DNA from: DASVRZ01 sp038228695 | GTDB lineage: Bacteria > Verrucomicrobiota > Verrucomicrobiia > Chthoniobacterales > DASVRZ01 | Reading direction: 5' to 3' | NCBI GenBank assembly: GCA_038228695.1 | Contig: JBBRPA010000019.1 | Location: 1 to 58,483, forward strand | Length of the DNA: 58,483 nt | Part shown: piece by piece, positions 8,023 through 16,916 of the stretch | Numbering within the stretch: the stretch's first letter is position 1 | Layout of the letters: each line of letters opens with the position of its first letter | Position numbers and translations under genes: made by a program | Notes under the pieces: model-generated | Told to the model about the DNA's origin: nothing | Database searches by the model: none | What the model saw: the letters and a program-made list of their open reading frames with translations, nothing else

Positions 8023-8445
8023 TCATGCGAGCGGGCTGGCCGGGAGCGGCGGTGCGTCCAGTTTCAATCGGGGCGCGTCGTTCCAAAGCGTTTCCAAATC
8101 GTAGAAATCGCGCTTCGCCTCATGGAAAATATGCACGATGACCTGAATGTAATCGAGAACGACCCACTGGCTGGCCGGGTATCCATCGACGGCCAACGGG
8201 CTGACCTGCTTATCGTCGCGCAAGCCCTCACGAATCGAGCTGGCGATCGCTTTCAAATGCGGATCGGAAGTTCCGGAGCAGACCACAAAAAAATCGGTGA
8301 AAGTGGAAATCCCGCGCAGATCGAGAACGACGAGGTTTTCCGCCTTTTTATCGGCGGCATAATGGGCGCAGGCCCGGGCGAGTTGTTCGGAAGTCAATTT
8401 AATGGGAAGCGTTTTGGTAGAGGCCATGTCGTTGGATGAGGACAT
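8023..8445 (-). CDS. rsfS: Ribosomal silencing factor RsfS
   Basis: The 140-residue protein contains the Iojap/RsfS fold: VLDLRGISTFTDFFVVCSG near the centre, HLKAIASSI after it, and the diagnostic WVVLDYIQVIVHIF near residue 110. RsfS binds uL14 on the 50S subunit and blocks subunit joining in starvation. The start may be 8445 or the internal ATG at 8427; both overlap the 3' end of nadD, by 47 or 29 bases. The nadD-rsfS pairing is conserved in many bacteria and supports both assignments. Confidence 0.95.
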   Translation of the reverse strand: MSSSNDMASTKTLPIKLTSEQLARACAHYAADKKAENLVVLDLRGISTFTDFFVVCSGTSDPHLKAIASSIREGLRDDKQVSPLAVDGYPASQWVVLDYIQVIVHIFHEAKRDFYDLETLWNDAPRLKLDAPPLPASPLA

Positions 8446-8962
8446 CGACCGCTGGCGTTACTAAATACCGAACCGATTGACCGTTGGCAATGCGATTTCG
8501 GATTTCCGAGGCGGAGACATCCACCCGCCGCGAAAGCTGACGGTGACCGTGTTCGCCTCTTTCACCACGATCCATGACCACGAGCGTGACGTTATTTTTC
8601 AAGTCCTCGCTCCGATGCCAAGTGTCCAACTTGGCGAGGTTGTCGAAGCCAATGAAATAGAAAAGTTCCGCTTCGGGAAAGTGCGCGCGATAGTGCATGA
8701 CGGTGTCGTAAGTGTAGGACGGACCGGGACGTTTCAGTTCGAGATCGTCGGCCACGAAGCCAAGCTCGCCTGCAATCGAGGCGACGATCATTTCCCAGCG
8801 TAGGGCGGCCGGGGCGGGAACGGTCGCGAGCTTGTGAGGAGAAAGCGCAGCGGGAATGAAAATAACGCGGTCCAGTTCCAGTTCTTCGCGGGCAGTCCGC
8901 GCCAGAATAAGATGGCCGTGATGAATCGGATCGAACGTGCCGCCGTAGAGTCCGATTTTCAT
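8399..8962 (-). CDS. nadD: Nicotinate-nucleotide adenylyltransferase NadD
   Basis: The 187-residue protein begins MKIGLYGGTFDPIHHGHL, the nucleotidyltransferase N-terminus with the HxGH motif. Near the C-terminus SASEIRNRI matches the ISSTxIR ATP-binding motif. It converts nicotinate mononucleotide and ATP to nicotinate adenine dinucleotide in NAD synthesis. The start at 8962 is chosen because the GG(T/S)FDPxHxGH motif begins at residue 7, as usual. The upstream extension would lie inside namZ. It starts 5 bases after the namZ-like stop and overlaps rsfS. Confidence 0.95.
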   Translation of the reverse strand: MKIGLYGGTFDPIHHGHLILARTAREELELDRVIFIPAALSPHKLATVPAPAALRWEMIVASIAGELGFVADDLELKRPGPSYTYDTVMHYRAHFPEAELFYFIGFDNLAKLDTWHRSEDLKNNVTLVVMDRGERGEHGHRQLSRRVDVSASEIRNRIANGQSVRYLVTPAVDVLIQRHGLYQNASH

Positions 8963-8967
8963 CAGAG

Positions 8968-10176
8968 TTAGTAGAGCAGATAAGCCGAGCGCTCGCTGCG
9001 AAACTTCGCGATAGACGGCTCCCAACTCGCCGCAATCGTCCGCGGACTCACGCCCGATTCGATCTGACGGCGGATGGTTTTTCCCCCGCAGGATTTGTAG
9101 AAAAGGTCCATCGCCTCGCCACCGGTTCTCTGAAAAACACTCCGGCTACCCGCGGTCTTGTTCATGTAAGCGAGCATGAACATCGAGGTCGCACAGAGAT
9201 CGGCCCGCGTGTCGGACGAGATGCGAATTCGCACGCCGTTACAGCCCTTGAACCCGGTCACCGGCGAAAACGAAATCCCCGGCGTGTCGAGTGAGTTCAG
9301 GTAGGCAGTGAATTTTCCCGCATCCATCCAGGAGGTCGCTAGGATCTCGAAAGGCTCCGACGTATTGATCCCCAACTCGGGCGGACTCAGTTCACCAATC
9401 AATCCAGTCAGCACGTAGTAAAACGGCGACATCGCTCGCGGCACATTCGGCGACGTTTGCACCCAGCGCAGACCCGTGTCGGGCCACGTCATGGAGCGCG
9501 ACCACCCGCGCATTTTGACAATTTTCAAACGGCACTTGGGCCCCATCCAGCCTCGTGCGTTGCTCATCTGCGCTAGTTCACCAGTGGTTAAACCGTGAAC
9601 GTAAGGCACCGGAAATTGCCCGATGAACGAGATCCACTCTCGCTCCATCCCCGGTCCCTCCACCCGGTTACCGCCGAGGGGATTGGGCCGATCTAACACG
9701 ATAAACTCGATCCCCGCCTCGGCCGCCGCCTGCATGCATTTCCCCATCGTGCTCACGTAGGTGTAGCTCCGGCAGCCGATGTCCTGCATGTCGAAAACGA
9801 GCGTGTCGATTCCCTTCAACATCCCCGGCGCCGGTTTCCGGTTCGGACCATAAAGCGAATACGCGGGCAGGCCAGTCAGCGCGTCCCGCCGCGAGGAAAC
9901 GTATTTTCCAGCTCCCTCCGTCCCATCGAGTCCGTGTTCTGGCGTGAATAAGGCCACCAATTTCACCCCCGGGGCGTCTCGTAAAATTTTTCGCGTCTTC
10001 ACCCCGTTCGCGTTCACCCCGGTCTGGTTCGTGATCAAACCCACCCGCCGCCCTTGGAGCAGATCGAAATGATTCGCCTCCAGCACATCGATCCCGAGCA
10101 TAACCTGCCCGTGGGCTCCGGTTGTGATGCCAAGGAGGACAAAAAACAAAATCACGAAAAATCGACGCCGTATCAT
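8968..10176 (-). CDS. namZ: Secreted exo-beta-N-acetylmuramidase, NamZ/DUF1343 family
   Basis: From the ATG at 10176 this is a 402-residue protein with a signal peptide (two Arg-rich residues, a hydrophobic core, then AHGQ near residue 24), so it acts outside the cytoplasm. Family motifs appear in order: GLITNQTG, LFTPEHG, YSLYGPNRKP, FDMQDIGCRSYTY and DRPNPLGG. NamZ enzymes release MurNAc from the non-reducing end of peptidoglycan fragments (established for the Bacillus subtilis enzyme). It is first in the minus-strand run ahead of nadD, rsfS and cinA. NagZ, the partner glycosidase, is encoded 2 kb away at 12206 on the other strand. Confidence 0.9.
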   Translation of the reverse strand: MIRRRFFVILFFVLLGITTGAHGQVMLGIDVLEANHFDLLQGRRVGLITNQTGVNANGVKTRKILRDAPGVKLVALFTPEHGLDGTEGAGKYVSSRRDALTGLPAYSLYGPNRKPAPGMLKGIDTLVFDMQDIGCRSYTYVSTMGKCMQAAAEAGIEFIVLDRPNPLGGNRVEGPGMEREWISFIGQFPVPYVHGLTTGELAQMSNARGWMGPKCRLKIVKMRGWSRSMTWPDTGLRWVQTSPNVPRAMSPFYYVLTGLIGELSPPELGINTSEPFEILATSWMDAGKFTAYLNSLDTPGISFSPVTGFKGCNGVRIRISSDTRADLCATSMFMLAYMNKTAGSRSVFQRTGGEAMDLFYKSCGGKTIRRQIESGVSPRTIAASWEPSIAKFRSERSAYLLY

Positions 10177-10337
10177 ATCTTCGCAAAGGCTAGGGAACAC
10201 ACCAGCCTCGGTCAACCCTGCTCCACGCGGAAAACGGCGGATCCGACAAAGTTTTCTTGAAAATCGTTTCCGTCTTGCCCAGCCTCACTGAGCCTGCCGG
10301 TTTACCGAGTCGGCGAAAGCTATTTTGTTCCATCGCC

Positions 10338-11000
10338 ATGACCTTTCCTTCCACCACCGCCGACACCATTTATAACCTCGCCCGGATTCTTATCCTCCTC
10401 GCCACCGTTTTCGGAGTGACCGGAACGATCGGCCTCTTCTGGGCCGGCACCGTCCGCGAGCGACAGCACACCGAATACCACGAAGAGCAACTCGTTGAGG
10501 CGCAGAAGGCCTCCTTAAAATGGGAAACCGAGGCCACGCTCGCGCGCCGCGAACTTGACCGCCTGCAACATACTGCTGCCGCTTCCGCCCCAACCACCGC
10601 CGCGGCTCCCTCTCCCGCCGCCTCTCAACCGACCGGCTCTTTCCCCACCCTCAGCAACGAGCAGAAAAGCGCGGCCATCTCCCGCCTTAAATTCCTCGCC
10701 AAAGCCCCGGTCCGGCTTGGTTACCGGATGGATGGCAGCGACGCGCAGGCCTTCGGCGAGTTACTCCAGAAACTCCTCACTGACTCAGAGTTTAGCGTCA
10801 CCCACGTCAACCCAGGCGAGCAAAGCAACGGCCCGGGCGTCACCGTCGTCGTCGGTCGCGCCGAGACTCCTCCGCTGGGCGCGATGGAACTCATCGGCGT
10901 TCTCAACGGCCTCGGCGTTCCGAATAAAGGCGTCGCTGCCAATACCGACGAGATCACCGATATCTTTATCGAGGTCGCCCCGCTGAATCGGGCTCCGTAA
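10338..11000 (+). CDS. Membrane-anchored protein of unknown function with coiled coil
   Basis: I do not recognise the family. The ATG at 10338 gives 220 residues and places a single hydrophobic segment at about 14-36. A charged helical stretch likely to form a coiled coil follows at about 40-76, then an Ala/Pro/Thr-rich linker at about 78-100. A compact C-terminal domain starts after the LSNEQKSAAI segment and includes VRLGYRMDGSDAQAFG and VTVVVGRAETPP. The layout suggests an inner-membrane anchor with a folded periplasmic or cytoplasmic domain. It is divergently transcribed from namZ with about 160 bases between the two starts. Confidence 0.65.
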   Translation: MTFPSTTADTIYNLARILILLATVFGVTGTIGLFWAGTVRERQHTEYHEEQLVEAQKASLKWETEATLARRELDRLQHTAAASAPTTAAAPSPAASQPTGSFPTLSNEQKSAAISRLKFLAKAPVRLGYRMDGSDAQAFGELLQKLLTDSEFSVTHVNPGEQSNGPGVTVVVGRAETPPLGAMELIGVLNGLGVPNKGVAANTDEITDIFIEVAPLNRAP

Positions 11001-11044
11001 TCCGGCTCGTCTTCCTCATCTACGGCGAATTCTGCTCCCAGCAG

Positions 11045-11121
11045 TTTAACTGTTCAAGACAATACCTGCCCTTCTGTGATCCTCCAGCTTTACTTTAACG
11101 GAGCCAGACCGAACAGTTAAA
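11045..11121. repeat. 11-bp perfect inverted repeat in an intergenic gap
   Basis: TTTAACTGTTC (11045-11055) and GAACAGTTAAA (11111-11121) are exact reverse complements 55 bases apart in the gap between two plus-strand genes. They could be paired operator half-sites or the ends of a small inserted element. Confidence 0.5.
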
Positions 11122-11208
11122 TCATTCCCTCCGAAATCTCCCCCCCGGCGGTTTTTTATACCCCGCCGCGGATGTTTCCCTGGGGTGCACCCCTCCCACC
11201 CAAACAAA

Positions 11209-12126
11209 ATGAAAAATCCCCTCCTAACCTCGCTCTGTATCCTTCTCCTTACCCTCGTCTCGTCACTCCGCGCCCAGACCACCTACCCCGGTAATGGCAA
11301 CTCCGGATTTGAAAGTGCGGTCGGGTTGGGCGGTGCTGTCGGCTTGGGAAGCCTAACCCTCTCCAACGATGGCACGACGATTTTTGGCACAATTACCAAA
11401 GGCCCGAGCAACTTCAACGACTGCCTCGTCATTTACATCGACTCGACCCCTGGCGGCTATGCAAGCACAGCTAATTTCGCCGACGGGAATGATGGTCTGC
11501 GCAAAGCCATCTCCGGATTTGACGGTGGCATCACCAACCGCAGCACGCTCACTTTCGCGGCCGGATTTCTGCCCGACTACGCCATTGCCCTCGGGCCAAC
11601 GGCGGCCAGCTTCGGTGGGCTCTGGCAGGTAACGGAAGGTAGTGGCAACTCGCTGAACTACATCTCCGACGTCTTCCTCTCTCCACTGACTAACAACAGC
11701 GCTACCTACACGTTTTCGTTTCCAATTTCTAGTATTGGGTTGACCCCAGAGAGCGGTGCCACTTTTAGACTCTTCGCTACCTACATTAGCGGCAGTGGCT
11801 ACCGGTCGGACGAAGCCATCGCAGGCAACCTCACCGGCACCCAAGGTTGGAATCCCTTCACCAACACGACCTTCTCGAGTTACACCCTCAATTTGGTCGC
11901 CACCGCAACGGCTCTCAGCACGTCTAACATCGACATCACCGTCCCTACCTCTCTGGGCCACACTTACAGCCTCGAATCGAGCACGACCCTCGCCGGTTGG
12001 TCTCCGGTCGGGACCGCCAGTGCTGGCACTGGATTCCCGATCACCCTGACCACCGGAACGCTTCCAGCCCTCCCAACAACGTTCGTCCGCGCCACTGTCT
12101 CCCCGACGCCATCCCCGACACCGTAA
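11209..12126 (+). CDS. Secreted protein with verrucomicrobial-type C-terminal beta domain
   Basis: The 305-residue protein starts at the ATG at 11209 with a signal peptide ending in SLRAQ near residue 23. Most of the mature part is Gly/Ser/Thr-rich and predicted beta, with no enzymatic motif I recognise. The last 75 residues contain YSLESSTTLAGWSPV and FVRATV, a pattern that recurs at the end of many secreted proteins in this phylum and is matched loosely at the end of the protease at 13408. It ends with a PTPSPTP tail. It is probably a cell-surface or exported protein of unknown function. Confidence 0.65.
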   Translation: MKNPLLTSLCILLLTLVSSLRAQTTYPGNGNSGFESAVGLGGAVGLGSLTLSNDGTTIFGTITKGPSNFNDCLVIYIDSTPGGYASTANFADGNDGLRKAISGFDGGITNRSTLTFAAGFLPDYAIALGPTAASFGGLWQVTEGSGNSLNYISDVFLSPLTNNSATYTFSFPISSIGLTPESGATFRLFATYISGSGYRSDEAIAGNLTGTQGWNPFTNTTFSSYTLNLVATATALSTSNIDITVPTSLGHTYSLESSTTLAGWSPVGTASAGTGFPITLTTGTLPALPTTFVRATVSPTPSPTP

Positions 12127-12205
12127 CGCCGCAGGCCAACCTCGCCTAGGGAACGCGGCTTGAAAGATTGCGCCGCATCCCGAGCGCGTCTTAAATGAAC
12201 GAAGA

Positions 12206-13303
12206 ATGAAAAATTTCCTCGGTCAACTTTTACTCACAGGCGTGCCGGGTCCGGTGCTCGATGCAGAAACAGCGGCGGTGTTTCGCAAGATTCAACCAGG
12301 GGGCTATATTTTGTTTGGCCGCAATATCGTCTCGGCGGTGCAACTGAGAAAATTGATCGATGATTTGCGCGATCTTTCTGAGGTGGAGCCCATTATTACG
12401 ATCGATCAAGAAGGCGGGCGAGTGTCGCGATTGAAGTTGCTCGGGGCAGAGCCGCCGAACGCGGTGCAGTTGCGCGACCGGGATGACTTGGGGCTGATTG
12501 CGCGTCACGGGCGAATCACCGGCGAGTTGCTGAAGTTGTTTGGGTTCAATCTCGATCTCTGTCCGGTGCTGGATATTTCGTTCGACGACGAGGCAGATAA
12601 TTCGTTGCGCGGACGTTGCTACGGTCGGTCCGTGCAGGAAGTGATCGCAAAGGCCGGGGCGTTCAACGATGCGCTGCGGGCGACCGGAGTGACGAGTTGC
12701 GGGAAGCATTTTCCCGGTTATGCGGCAGCGGCGGTCGATGCGCATCATGAGTTGCCGGTAATCGGGCGGAGTCGGGCAGAATTGGATGCAACGGAGCTGG
12801 CGATTTTCCGGCATTTCGCACCGACGGTGGATAGCATGATGATCTGCCACGCGTGGTATCCGGCGATCGATGCCGAGCGGGTGCCGGCATCGCTGAGTGC
12901 GAATGCGATCACGGGAATTTTGCGCCGCGAACACGGCTTTGAGGGATTAATCATGACAGACGATCTCGACATGGGCGCGATTCTAAACGAATACGGATTG
13001 GCCGAGACGATTCGGAGGGCGCTAACGGCGGGGAACGATCTGGCCATGATTTGTCACCGGCTGGAGACGGTGACGGAGGCGTATGACGTTCTGCAAGGGA
13101 TGGATCGCGCGGTTCTGGATCGGGCGCTGGCGAGTGTGGCGCGCTTCAAGGAAAAACTGGTGCCGCCGACGGAGTTTAGTGTTTGTGCGCACGCAGAACT
13201 GGATGACGAGGTACGGCAATTACGTGAGGATGTGCTCGGCAAGGGTCAGGCGGACACGCGCAGCCCCGAGGATGGGAAGCGTTCGCCGGTGGAAGTGTAT
13301 TAG
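12206..13303 (+). CDS. nagZ: Beta-N-acetylhexosaminidase, GH3 family (NagZ-like)
   Basis: This is a 365-residue single-domain GH3 enzyme. It has the NagZ-type N-terminus (GQLLLTGVPG), ITIDQEGGRVSRL at about 65-76, KHFPG at 167-171, and the Asp178-x-His180 acid/base dyad in VDAHHELP. The nucleophile is Asp252 in IMTDDLDMGA. NagZ removes GlcNAc from peptidoglycan fragments. The usual HG after KHFP is replaced by a YAAAA stretch, slightly unusual for the flexible catalytic loop. No signal peptide is visible, so it should act in the cytoplasm in wall recycling, while the nearby NamZ is exported. The gene stands alone on this strand. Confidence 0.9.
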   Translation: MKNFLGQLLLTGVPGPVLDAETAAVFRKIQPGGYILFGRNIVSAVQLRKLIDDLRDLSEVEPIITIDQEGGRVSRLKLLGAEPPNAVQLRDRDDLGLIARHGRITGELLKLFGFNLDLCPVLDISFDDEADNSLRGRCYGRSVQEVIAKAGAFNDALRATGVTSCGKHFPGYAAAAVDAHHELPVIGRSRAELDATELAIFRHFAPTVDSMMICHAWYPAIDAERVPASLSANAITGILRREHGFEGLIMTDDLDMGAILNEYGLAETIRRALTAGNDLAMICHRLETVTEAYDVLQGMDRAVLDRALASVARFKEKLVPPTEFSVCAHAELDDEVRQLREDVLGKGQADTRSPEDGKRSPVEVY

Positions 13304-13407
13304 CGGCATCCAAAATCGCGCGACTGGCGGAGTAGGGATGTTAACCACTCCATCGGCCCCGCTTTGACATTTCGCGGGCGGGGCGGAGATTCGTCCAGAA
13401 ATCCATC

Positions 13408-14889
13408 GTGAGCACTCCCTTTAAGTTGACCTTGGTTATTCCCGCCCTGTGGCTTGCGATGCCATTGCACGCCCTGATCGTAGATAATGTGACGACGCTG
13501 AATGGGACCGCACCCGCCAATGGAGCTCCTTGGAACAATGTCGGGCAGGGAAATGGAGCGAGCGTCGTGTATTTAAAAAAAGGGTGGGTGGTGAGTGCGC
13601 GGCATGTCTTTGGCGGGACGACGTCGCCGCAAGTAAATTTCAGTGGAACGATTTACAGTGGTGGAACGATTTTCGTGTTAACAAATCCGGATAATAGCGC
13701 GTCGGATGTGGTGCTTTTCAATATCGGCACGACTCATCCTGCGAGTAGTTCGGAGATTGAGGTTGTTAGTACGGCGCCGACGGGCTCTAGCGTAACGATG
13801 ATTGGGTATGGTCGTGTGCGAGGTAGTACTCAACTTACAACAATAACTTATACCAACGGATCGGCGAACGGCTATCCATGGGGAACCTTCATCAAATCTT
13901 GGGCGTCTAATAACACGGCGCTGGCTTTAAATTATCCAGCTTTGGTTCAAGCTCCTGGGAACAACGCATTTCAGGCTTTTGCCACTGTCTTTACAGCGAA
14001 TGGACATTCTGGCCGTGCACAAGCTGCCATTGGTGATTCTGGTGGTGGAGTTTTCTGGAATAACAACGGCATTTGGCAACTGGCCGGGACGATGAATGCA
14101 ATTGGTGGCTACCCAGGGCAACAAGTCGATACTGCCGCCAGCGGGAATCCCACCTATATCGCTGATATGGCTGTTTACGCCTCGCAGATTAATAATTACC
14201 TTGATTCCTCTGCACCTGCACCCACGCTAACCACCATTTCGCCGAGCACATTTGCTGCCACTAACAATCCACAGACGCTGACTTTTTCTGGCTCGAATTT
14301 CACCAACGGCGCAAAAATTCAACGTGCGCTTGCATCCGATCCCAACATTGATCCTAACAATTTCAGTGACACTAGTCCTAACGCTGCATTTGTTAACTCG
14401 ACTGGCATGACGCTCTCTTTTTCCGCGCAGATGCCGGCAACTTGGAGATTTCGTATCGTCAATCCCGATGGTCAACCTAGCGCGCCGATTACAGTGACTG
14501 TGAACGCGCAGACATTTTCCAACTGGTTGATGAGTTATCCATCGCTCACCGGGAACAATGCTTTGGAAACTGCCGACCTGGATGCGGACGGACTGGTTAA
14601 CTTGCTGGAATACGCTTTCGGCAGCGACCCGACCAGCAACTCCAACGCTGGGACACCAGTTTCCGGAACCGAGGTGATCTCGAGCCAGACCTATCTCACG
14701 TTGACTTATCAGAAAGACACCACGAAAACGGACATTGCCTATCAGGGCCAAATGTCCACCGATTTGACGACACCGTGGACCGATGTCGTAGATACGCTGG
14801 TGAGCAGTAGTGGCACGTTGCAGCAACGGAAAATCAGCGTGCTGATGGATGGTACGGCTAAATTTCTCCGCGTTAAGATCGTGAAATAA
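13408..14889 (+). CDS. Secreted trypsin-like serine protease with dockerin-like calcium motif
   Basis: The 493-residue protein starts at a GTG and carries a signal peptide ending near MPLHA. Residues about 25-270 form a chymotrypsin-fold protease: His in VVSARHVFGG, Asp in SASDVVLFNI and Ser in AIGDSGGGVF give the triad. An IPT/TIG-like beta segment (LTTISPSTFA, LTFSGSNF) follows at about 275-365. After that comes NWLMSYPSLTG, a DLDADGLVNLLEYAFGSDP calcium-binding dockerin-like motif and a C-terminal beta region ending FLRVKIVK. This modular tail is typical of exported proteins in Verrucomicrobia and Planctomycetes and may govern surface attachment. The target of the protease is unknown. Confidence 0.82.
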   Translation: MSTPFKLTLVIPALWLAMPLHALIVDNVTTLNGTAPANGAPWNNVGQGNGASVVYLKKGWVVSARHVFGGTTSPQVNFSGTIYSGGTIFVLTNPDNSASDVVLFNIGTTHPASSSEIEVVSTAPTGSSVTMIGYGRVRGSTQLTTITYTNGSANGYPWGTFIKSWASNNTALALNYPALVQAPGNNAFQAFATVFTANGHSGRAQAAIGDSGGGVFWNNNGIWQLAGTMNAIGGYPGQQVDTAASGNPTYIADMAVYASQINNYLDSSAPAPTLTTISPSTFAATNNPQTLTFSGSNFTNGAKIQRALASDPNIDPNNFSDTSPNAAFVNSTGMTLSFSAQMPATWRFRIVNPDGQPSAPITVTVNAQTFSNWLMSYPSLTGNNALETADLDADGLVNLLEYAFGSDPTSNSNAGTPVSGTEVISSQTYLTLTYQKDTTKTDIAYQGQMSTDLTTPWTDVVDTLVSSSGTLQQRKISVLMDGTAKFLRVKIVK

Positions 14890-14954
14890 ACGGAGAAAAA
14901 AGTCGCTGTATTTCCAGATTGGCGGATTCGTTTTGCCTCATTATCTTGGCAGAC

Positions 14955-15662
14955 ATGTTACCTGAGATCGAACAACTCCTCGTCCTGCAAGACCGCGACC
15001 AAAAAATCAAAGTCTTTCGCGACGAACTCACCCGTGGTCCACTCGAAAAGCAGCGCATCGCTGACGACCTCGCCGCCGCCACCACCGCTCACGAAAAAGC
15101 CCGCACCACGTTGCAAGATCTCGAGGTTCGTAAGAATAAACTTGAGCTCGATGCGCAGGCCAAGCGCGACTCGATTGCGAAGTTTAAGAATCAACAATTT
15201 CAGACTCGGAAGAACGAGGAATTTCAAGCGCTCAGCCATGAGATTGCCCGCTACGAAAAGGATATTGTGGAACTCGAGGACACCGAAATCGAGATTATGG
15301 AAGGCATCGAAAAGCAAAAAGTAGCCCTCAAAGGAAGCGACGCCGCTTTTGCCGAGGCCAAACGCGTGGCCAGCGAGCGAACGAAAAGTGTCGAGGAGCG
15401 TCTCGCGAGCATTCAGGGCCGCATCGGTGCTGTCGAAACGGAGCGTGCTGGACTCGCGGCTACTTTTCCCGATGAAGATTTGCTCGACCTTTACAACCGG
15501 CTCTTCACGAAAAAAGTCGGGTCGGCCCTCGTCCCCCTCGAACACGAAACCTGCGGCGGCTGCCACATGAAAGTGACCCCGCAAATTATCCACGCCGTTC
15601 GCGCCAGCAAAGTGGTGACTCATTGCGAGCAGTGCGGACGTTTCCTTTATCCTGGCGAATGA
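14955..15662 (+). CDS. Coiled-coil protein with C4 zinc ribbon (DUF164/CT398-like)
   Basis: Starting at the ATG at 14955 the protein has 235 residues. The first 170 or so are highly charged and form a long helical hairpin. The C-terminus has CGGCHMKV and HCEQCGRFLY, two CxxC pairs that bind one zinc. This matches the CT398/HP0958 (FlgZ) family, which binds RNA, sigma-54 or secretion components in different bacteria. Its role here is not established and there is no flagellar gene nearby. A GC-rich hairpin (15665-15680) follows the stop but lacks a T tract. Confidence 0.85.
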   Translation: MLPEIEQLLVLQDRDQKIKVFRDELTRGPLEKQRIADDLAAATTAHEKARTTLQDLEVRKNKLELDAQAKRDSIAKFKNQQFQTRKNEEFQALSHEIARYEKDIVELEDTEIEIMEGIEKQKVALKGSDAAFAEAKRVASERTKSVEERLASIQGRIGAVETERAGLAATFPDEDLLDLYNRLFTKKVGSALVPLEHETCGGCHMKVTPQIIHAVRASKVVTHCEQCGRFLYPGE

Positions 15663-15738
15663 AGCACGCCAGCCGGCGTGTTGATCGATTACACTGGGCA
15701 GGGCATTGGCTTAGGCGATTAACTAAAATGCGAGCAGG

Positions 15739-16497
15739 GTGAGTTTGACAAACAACTCGCTTGTAAGCATTTCCGCCGAATCGCCCAACACCGTGATGAA
15801 GGAATTTGCCGGGAACATAGACGACTGGAACTTTGTGCAGTATTTTTCCGGCGTGATCCGATTCGCAGCGATTTTTTTTCTGATGGCGCTCCCCGCCTTT
15901 GCGGGACTGACTTGGCTGAATCCCTCGATGGAAATTTCCCTGAAGGCGACCGACGAGACGGCTACGGGAGACTTCCAGTTTCGCAACGATAGCGGCAGCG
16001 CGGTCACCGTCACGGAAACAAAAACGTCCTGCGGATGCACCACCGCCCGGCTGGAAAAAAAAATCTACGCACCCGGCGAGACCGGAAAAATCACGGCCTT
16101 TTTCGAGGTAGGCGGACGCGTCGGACCGCAGGTGAAAACGATCTCGGTGACGACCAATGACGCTCCCGGGAAACCGACCGTGCTCGAGTTGAAGGTGGAC
16201 ATTCCCGACCCGTTCGAGGACATGAAACCCATTCTGATTTGGAAAGCCAATGAGACGGCGGCAGAGCAAATTTTTACCGTGCGTGTGCGGGACGGCTACA
16301 AGATCAACGTCACCGACATTCGCTGCTCGAACAAACTTTTTACGGCGCGATTGGACTCGGCCAAGCAGGGCTCCGTCTATCAAATCGCTGTCCGTCCCGC
16401 TGCGACGGATGCGAAAGCGTTCGGGCTTCTGATTGTGACCACGGATTATCCGCCGAAGAATCCGCGAGTGCTTTATTCCCAGCTCCAAGTGCAGTGA
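15739..16497 (+). CDS. Exported DUF1573-domain protein
   Basis: The protein is up to 252 residues from the GTG at 15739. A hydrophobic signal-like segment (residues about 40-56, ending PAFAG) suggests export, and the true start could be the GTG at about 15853 that begins just before it. After it comes the DUF1573 immunoglobulin-like domain with FQFRNDSGSAVTV, then TSCGCTTA (Cys98-Gly-Cys100) and YAPGETGKI. DUF1573 proteins are abundant in Bacteroidetes and Verrucomicrobia and have no firm biochemical role. The stop overlaps the start of the rhodanese gene by 4 bases, so the two are translationally coupled. Confidence 0.85.
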   Translation: MSLTNNSLVSISAESPNTVMKEFAGNIDDWNFVQYFSGVIRFAAIFFLMALPAFAGLTWLNPSMEISLKATDETATGDFQFRNDSGSAVTVTETKTSCGCTTARLEKKIYAPGETGKITAFFEVGGRVGPQVKTISVTTNDAPGKPTVLELKVDIPDPFEDMKPILIWKANETAAEQIFTVRVRDGYKINVTDIRCSNKLFTARLDSAKQGSVYQIAVRPAATDAKAFGLLIVTTDYPPKNPRVLYSQLQVQ

Positions 16498-16916
16498 AAA
16501 CACGACCTTGGCTGCAAATGTTAGTCATCGCGCTACTCGCCGCGCTTCCGGCACTGGCGGCGTCCGTTTTTCATCCAAACCGCCCTGCATGGTCACGCGA
16601 GGTGCTAGCGCCGGACGAGATCACGCCGCGCGAAGCGATGGCCCTGACGGAAGTCGTCTGGATCGACGCCCGGTCGCGAAAAGCCTTTGCAGCGGAGCAT
16701 GTCCCCGGCGCGTTTTCGCTCAACGAAGACGAATGGAATCAATCGCTCCTAACCTTCGCGTCACACTTTCAGCCGGGGCAAACTTTGGTGGTTTACTGCG
16801 ATTCGCTCGAATGCAATGCGAGTCATCAAGTAGCGGCACGTTTGCGCAAGGAATTGGGCGCGGAAAAGGTGCGGGTGTTGAAAGGAGGCTGGGCGGCATG
16901 GAAAGCGGAACGCTGA
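16494..16916 (+). CDS. Exported single-domain rhodanese-like protein
   Basis: The 140-residue protein has a signal peptide (hydrophobic core at about 9-22, ending LAAS). A rhodanese domain follows: IDARSRKAFAAEHVPGA at about 57-73, the active-site loop YCDSLECNAS with Cys102 as the likely persulfide-forming residue, and VLKGGWAAWKAE at the end. Rhodaneses move sulfane sulfur between thiols. A second Cys (107) sits inside the active loop, so a disulfide-linked cycle is possible. It overlaps the DUF1573 gene by 4 bases and the MauE-like gene by 19. Confidence 0.9.
   Translation: MKTRPWLQMLVIALLAALPALAASVFHPNRPAWSREVLAPDEITPREAMALTEVVWIDARSRKAFAAEHVPGAFSLNEDEWNQSLLTFASHFQPGQTLVVYCDSLECNASHQVAARLRKELGAEKVRVLKGGWAAWKAER

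Noticed and set aside
15665..15680. Terminator after the zinc-ribbon gene
   Set aside because: CACGCC/GGCGTG hairpin has no T tract, so function as a terminator is doubtful.
15586..16503. 305-residue minus-strand frame opposite DUF1573
   Set aside because: No family similarity, overlaps two plus-strand genes with clear domains.
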